Shown piece by piece: positions 6,237 through 7,852 of a stretch of 7,852 bases of DNA. The notes beneath the pieces were generated by a model that was given only the letters and a program-made list of their open reading frames with translations, was not told the origin of the DNA and did not search any database. The stretch covers positions 1 to 7,852 of the forward strand of contig JABSSV010000391.1 of assembly GCA_013213875.1 (NCBI GenBank), given 5' to 3'. Numbering within the stretch: the stretch's first letter is position 1; each line of letters starts with the position of its first letter. This DNA comes from Lysobacterales bacterium (lineage in GTDB: Bacteria; Pseudomonadota; Gammaproteobacteria; Xanthomonadales; SZUA-36). The translations under genes were made by a program, and so were the position numbers.

Positions 6237-6250
6237 CCGGTCCGGATCGG
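6237..6250. repeat. Palindrome between two convergent genes
   Basis: CCGGTCCGGATCGG is a 14-bp palindrome with one G-T mismatch, filling half of the 28-bp gap between the stops of the NTF2-like gene and the TSUP permease gene. It has no loop-forming spacer and no T-tract on either side, so it does not look like a standard terminator. It may be incidental. Confidence 0.25.
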
Positions 6251-6257
6251 GGGGCTT

Positions 6258-7265
6258 CTAAGTGGCTTGCCTGTGGCGCCTGTCCATGCGCTGGCCCAGT
6301 TTGCGCAGGGCCAGGAATAGCGCGATCAGCACCGCCACCAGCAGCAGAACTGCACTGAAGGTGACCGCTGTCAGGTTGGCCCGCTCATGCATCAGAGTCC
6401 AGAAAAACTGCAGAACACAAAGCAGGGAAACCAGCATAAGCGTGCTCTCTCGTCCAGCCCAGTTGACCACCAGCGCGCCTAGAGGCGCGCCCAGGGCCAC
6501 GATCGGCGCTGCGGCCAGCCAATGGTCAAAGGTGCCAGGCGAAAAGTCTCCGCTGAGCCCTTTTACCGCTGTTCCCACCAGAGAAGTGAAGGCCATAAGT
6601 ATCACGGACGTGGGGATGGCAATTTTCAGATCGGCCCGGCACAGCAGTACGAGCGTCATGTAGAGCAGCATATCGACGCCGGCCCCGGTCACGCTGGCGA
6701 CGGTCAGGGAACCGATTAGGCCAACGGCAAATCCGGTCCGGCGGTCAAAGGACGGCGCCGCAGCAAGGCGCCCCTGCTGGGCAGCCAGTTCGCGACCGTA
6801 GCGCAGATGAATCAGGCCGAAGCTGCACCAGACCGCTGCGAATAACAGCTTGATGAACAGATCGTTAACCAGAGGCGCCAGCAGTAGAATGCCCAGCGGT
6901 GTACCCAGTGCCGCGCCGGGTAAGGCGGCGCGGAGCATGGGCCATTCCAGCGGGTGGCGCCGACAGAGAATGTAAATGCTGGCGCTGCTCATGCCTATGG
7001 CTTGCACTGCGAAGCTGAAATCGCGCCCCAGGGTGGCCGGCAGATCGAATAGCAGCACAAGGATGGGAAAGCCGACCGTGCCGCCGCCCATGGGCGTGGC
7101 TCCCGCGATGTAGGAGCCAAAGGCCATGCTGAGTGCAATCGGCCAGTGGCCCAGTACCGTTTCCAGTCGACTTTCGTCCCAAACCAGCCATAGCCAAACG
7201 CTGTAGAACAGGACGAGCCAGGTAAAAAAGGGAGCCAGAGCAGGCAGTCGGGAGGGACGGGTCAT
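6258..7265 (-). CDS. TauE/SafE (TSUP) family membrane permease
   Basis: A 335-residue, very hydrophobic inner-membrane protein with about ten predicted helices (for example 12-30, 43-72, 83-100, 108-132, 135-155, 178-208, 215-235, 248-270, 275-292, 297-320). It shows the internal duplication of the TSUP family: Gly-rich half-motifs AGATPMGGGTVGFPIL (54-69) and SLTVASVTGAGVDML (186-200) at equivalent places in the two halves. The C-terminus is basic (RKLGQRMDRRHRQ) and probably cytoplasmic. Characterised relatives move sulfite, sulfoacetate or related organosulfur anions, or other small anions; the substrate here cannot be told from sequence. The ATG at 7265 lacks a clear Shine-Dalgarno sequence, and a good -10 box lies only eight bases upstream, so leaderless translation is possible. 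It is convergent with the NTF2-like gene and lies 49 bases downstream of the small protein gene on the same strand, so co-transcription with that gene is also possible. Confidence 0.9.
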   Translation of the reverse strand: MTRPSRLPALAPFFTWLVLFYSVWLWLVWDESRLETVLGHWPIALSMAFGSYIAGATPMGGGTVGFPILVLLFDLPATLGRDFSFAVQAIGMSSASIYILCRRHPLEWPMLRAALPGAALGTPLGILLLAPLVNDLFIKLLFAAVWCSFGLIHLRYGRELAAQQGRLAAAPSFDRRTGFAVGLIGSLTVASVTGAGVDMLLYMTLVLLCRADLKIAIPTSVILMAFTSLVGTAVKGLSGDFSPGTFDHWLAAAPIVALGAPLGALVVNWAGRESTLMLVSLLCVLQFFWTLMHERANLTAVTFSAVLLLVAVLIALFLALRKLGQRMDRRHRQAT

Positions 7266-7273
7266 GGTCGCGT

Positions 7274-7302
7274 ATTCTACGGCGACCTTTACCCAGCGTC
7301 AC
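7274..7302 (-). promoter_or_regulatory. Candidate promoter just upstream of the TSUP permease
   Basis: On the minus strand GTGACG (bases 7302-7297, 4 of 6) and TAGAAT (bases 7279-7274, 5 of 6) are 17 bases apart. Transcription would start near base 7267, two bases before the ATG at 7265, giving an almost leaderless message. The absence of a Shine-Dalgarno sequence before that ATG fits this reading. Prediction by eye. Confidence 0.4.
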
Positions 7303-7314
7303 GGCGTCTGTGAA

Positions 7315-7488
7315 TTAGCGCGCAGCCTCCAGAACGATGACCAGTTCGGGCAAACCGACCGTAACGGTTGGTGGCGGGCTGGCGGCTCCGGGAGCCAAAA
7401 TCATGCCGGTACTGATCAGCAGCACGCCAAGGGCGAGCAGGGTGGCGCGGGTGCCTGCCTGAAAATAGCCGATGCGTAAGTGTTGCAT
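7315..7488 (-). CDS. Small membrane-anchored or secreted protein, 57 residues, unknown function
   Basis: I do not recognise this protein. It begins at ATG 7488, chosen because a strong AAAGGAGTG (7505-7497) ends nine bases before it with AGGAG at 7503-7499; a GTG seven codons upstream lies on top of that ribosome binding site and is unlikely to be used. The N-terminus is basic (MQHLRIGYFQAGTR), followed by one hydrophobic helix (about 15-33), then GAASPPPT and a tail of alternating hydrophobic residues (TVTVGLPELVIVLEAAR). It is either a single-span protein with a periplasmic tail or a preprotein cut near Ala36, releasing a peptide of about 21 residues. The three consecutive prolines (38-40) may slow translation. 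It lies 49 bases upstream of the permease gene on the same strand and 104 bases downstream of the TPR-like gene. Good ribosome binding site and coherent topology make it likely real. Confidence 0.65.
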   Translation of the reverse strand: MQHLRIGYFQAGTRATLLALGVLLISTGMILAPGAASPPPTVTVGLPELVIVLEAAR

Positions 7489-7498
7489 GATGGTTTCA

Positions 7499-7503
7499 CT
7501 CCT
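7499..7503 (-). promoter_or_regulatory. Strong ribosome binding site for the 57-residue protein
   Basis: AGGAG (within AAAGGAGTG on the minus strand) lies ten bases upstream of the ATG at 7488. It is one of the best Shine-Dalgarno matches in the window and is the main evidence that the small gene is translated and that it starts at this ATG. Confidence 0.7.
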
Positions 7504-7530
7504 TTGCACAGTTCCTTACCGCTAAAGACG

Positions 7531-7572
7531 AAGTGAGTCTGGATTTGGTTACAGGTGGGTGCAAACTCACCT
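7531..7572. repeat. Three copies of an ARGTGRGT element upstream of the small-protein gene
   Basis: The 8-mer ARGTGRGT occurs at 7531-7538 (AAGTGAGT, plus), 7553-7560 (AGGTGGGT, plus) and 7565-7572 (AGGTGAGT, minus strand). The first two are direct repeats 22 bases apart, about two helical turns; the second and third form an inverted repeat around GCAA. The cluster occupies the 104-bp gap between the TPR-like gene and the 57-residue protein gene. It could be a multi-site operator, or in minus-strand RNA two mutually exclusive hairpins, since the AGGUGAGU arm can pair with either downstream partner. Confidence 0.4.
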
Positions 7573-7592
7573 CACGGCAGCGACGATCTGCG

Positions 7593-7852
7593 CTATTTTT
7601 GGGGGGCGTCTGACGACAAAGCGTCCAGAGTGATTGCCGGCCAGTAGGGATAACGATCCTGTAATGCTCTAAAGCGCTCTTGGACCTGCGTCGGATCCTC
7701 TCCCAGGAGCCGGGCGAGCCGGGCCCGGTCCCGTTCGGCAGCCGGTAGCTCTGGTGCCAACTGCAGGGCCCTGTTCAGGGCCGCGCGGGCCTCGTGCTGG
7801 TTGGCGAGTGGCATCTCTGTTTGCACCAGGGCCTGAGCCAGCAGACAGCTCC
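7593..7852 (-). CDS. TPR-like protein, C-terminal end (runs off right edge)
   Basis: The minus-strand frame is open from the right edge to the TAG at 7595-7593, giving 85 complete C-terminal residues plus a partial codon. No start is needed inside the window: upstream codons reading SCLLAQAL continue the same helical pattern before the internal GTG at 7826, so the gene very likely begins outside. The segment SCLLAQAL...HEARAALNRALQLAPELPAAERDRARL looks like tetratricopeptide-type helix pairs (small residues at the packing positions, ALQLAP turn), followed by a final helix VQERFRALQDRYPYW and a short polar tail. TPR proteins serve as protein-protein scaffolds; nothing in the visible part shows a partner or catalytic domain. 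Whether it is co-transcribed with the small protein gene 104 bases downstream is uncertain; no T-rich terminator was seen between them. Confidence 0.7.
   Translation of the reverse strand, partial: SCLLAQALVQTEMPLANQHEARAALNRALQLAPELPAAERDRARLARLLGEDPTQVQERFRALQDRYPYWPAITLDALSSDAPQK

Noticed and set aside
6230..6257. Bidirectional terminator between the convergent genes
   Set aside because: The palindrome there has no loop-sized centre and no T-tract on either strand.
7536..7561. Promoter TTGCAC/CAGACT for the small-protein gene on the minus strand
   Set aside because: Only three of six matches in each box, so it is not distinguishable from background.

Overview
The window looks like chromosomal DNA from a GC-rich proteobacterium, most likely a gammaproteobacterium. 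This rests on protein style (a YcbX-like MOSC protein, a DevBCA-type exporter with a TolC-docking motif, a TauE/SafE-type permease), sigma70-like promoter matches and tight overlapping genes. The genus cannot be fixed from the sequence. No rRNA, tRNA, CRISPR array, insertion sequence or phage gene was seen. No stretch of more than 300 bases lacks a gene.

Layout. Bases 1-332 (minus) hold the N-terminal part of a YcbX-like MOSC protein that runs off the left edge. A 137-bp divergent intergenic region (333-469) carries candidate promoters for both directions. Bases 470-5716 (plus) are one translationally coupled operon of four genes: a DevB-type membrane fusion protein, a DevC-type permease, a DevA-type ATPase with a C-terminal GAF domain, and a 600-residue protein that joins a CRP-like cyclic-nucleotide-binding domain to a neuropathy-target-esterase-type patatin phospholipase. 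The junctions overlap by 4, 1 and 4 bases. A small secreted NTF2/SnoaL-like protein (5762-6229) follows after 45 bases. Convergent to it, on the minus strand, is a ten-or-so-helix TauE/SafE (TSUP) family permease (6258-7265), preceded by a 57-residue small membrane or secreted protein (7315-7488). The C-terminal end of a TPR-like protein (7593 to the right edge) closes the window.

How the genes may work together. DevB, DevC and DevA should form a tripartite ATP-driven exporter. The hairpin tip of DevB keeps the R-x3-L-x6-S docking pattern, so a TolC-type outer-membrane channel encoded elsewhere is expected. The unusual part is the regulation implied by the domains: the ATPase has a PDE/adenylate-cyclase-type GAF domain with a near-complete NKFDE motif, and the next gene has an intact-looking cyclic-nucleotide phosphate-binding cassette in front of a lipid hydrolase. 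My inference is a lipid or lipid-like export and remodelling system gated at two points by a small ligand, possibly cAMP or cGMP. This is the best candidate in the window for a poorly described system; substrate and ligand are not determined by the sequence.
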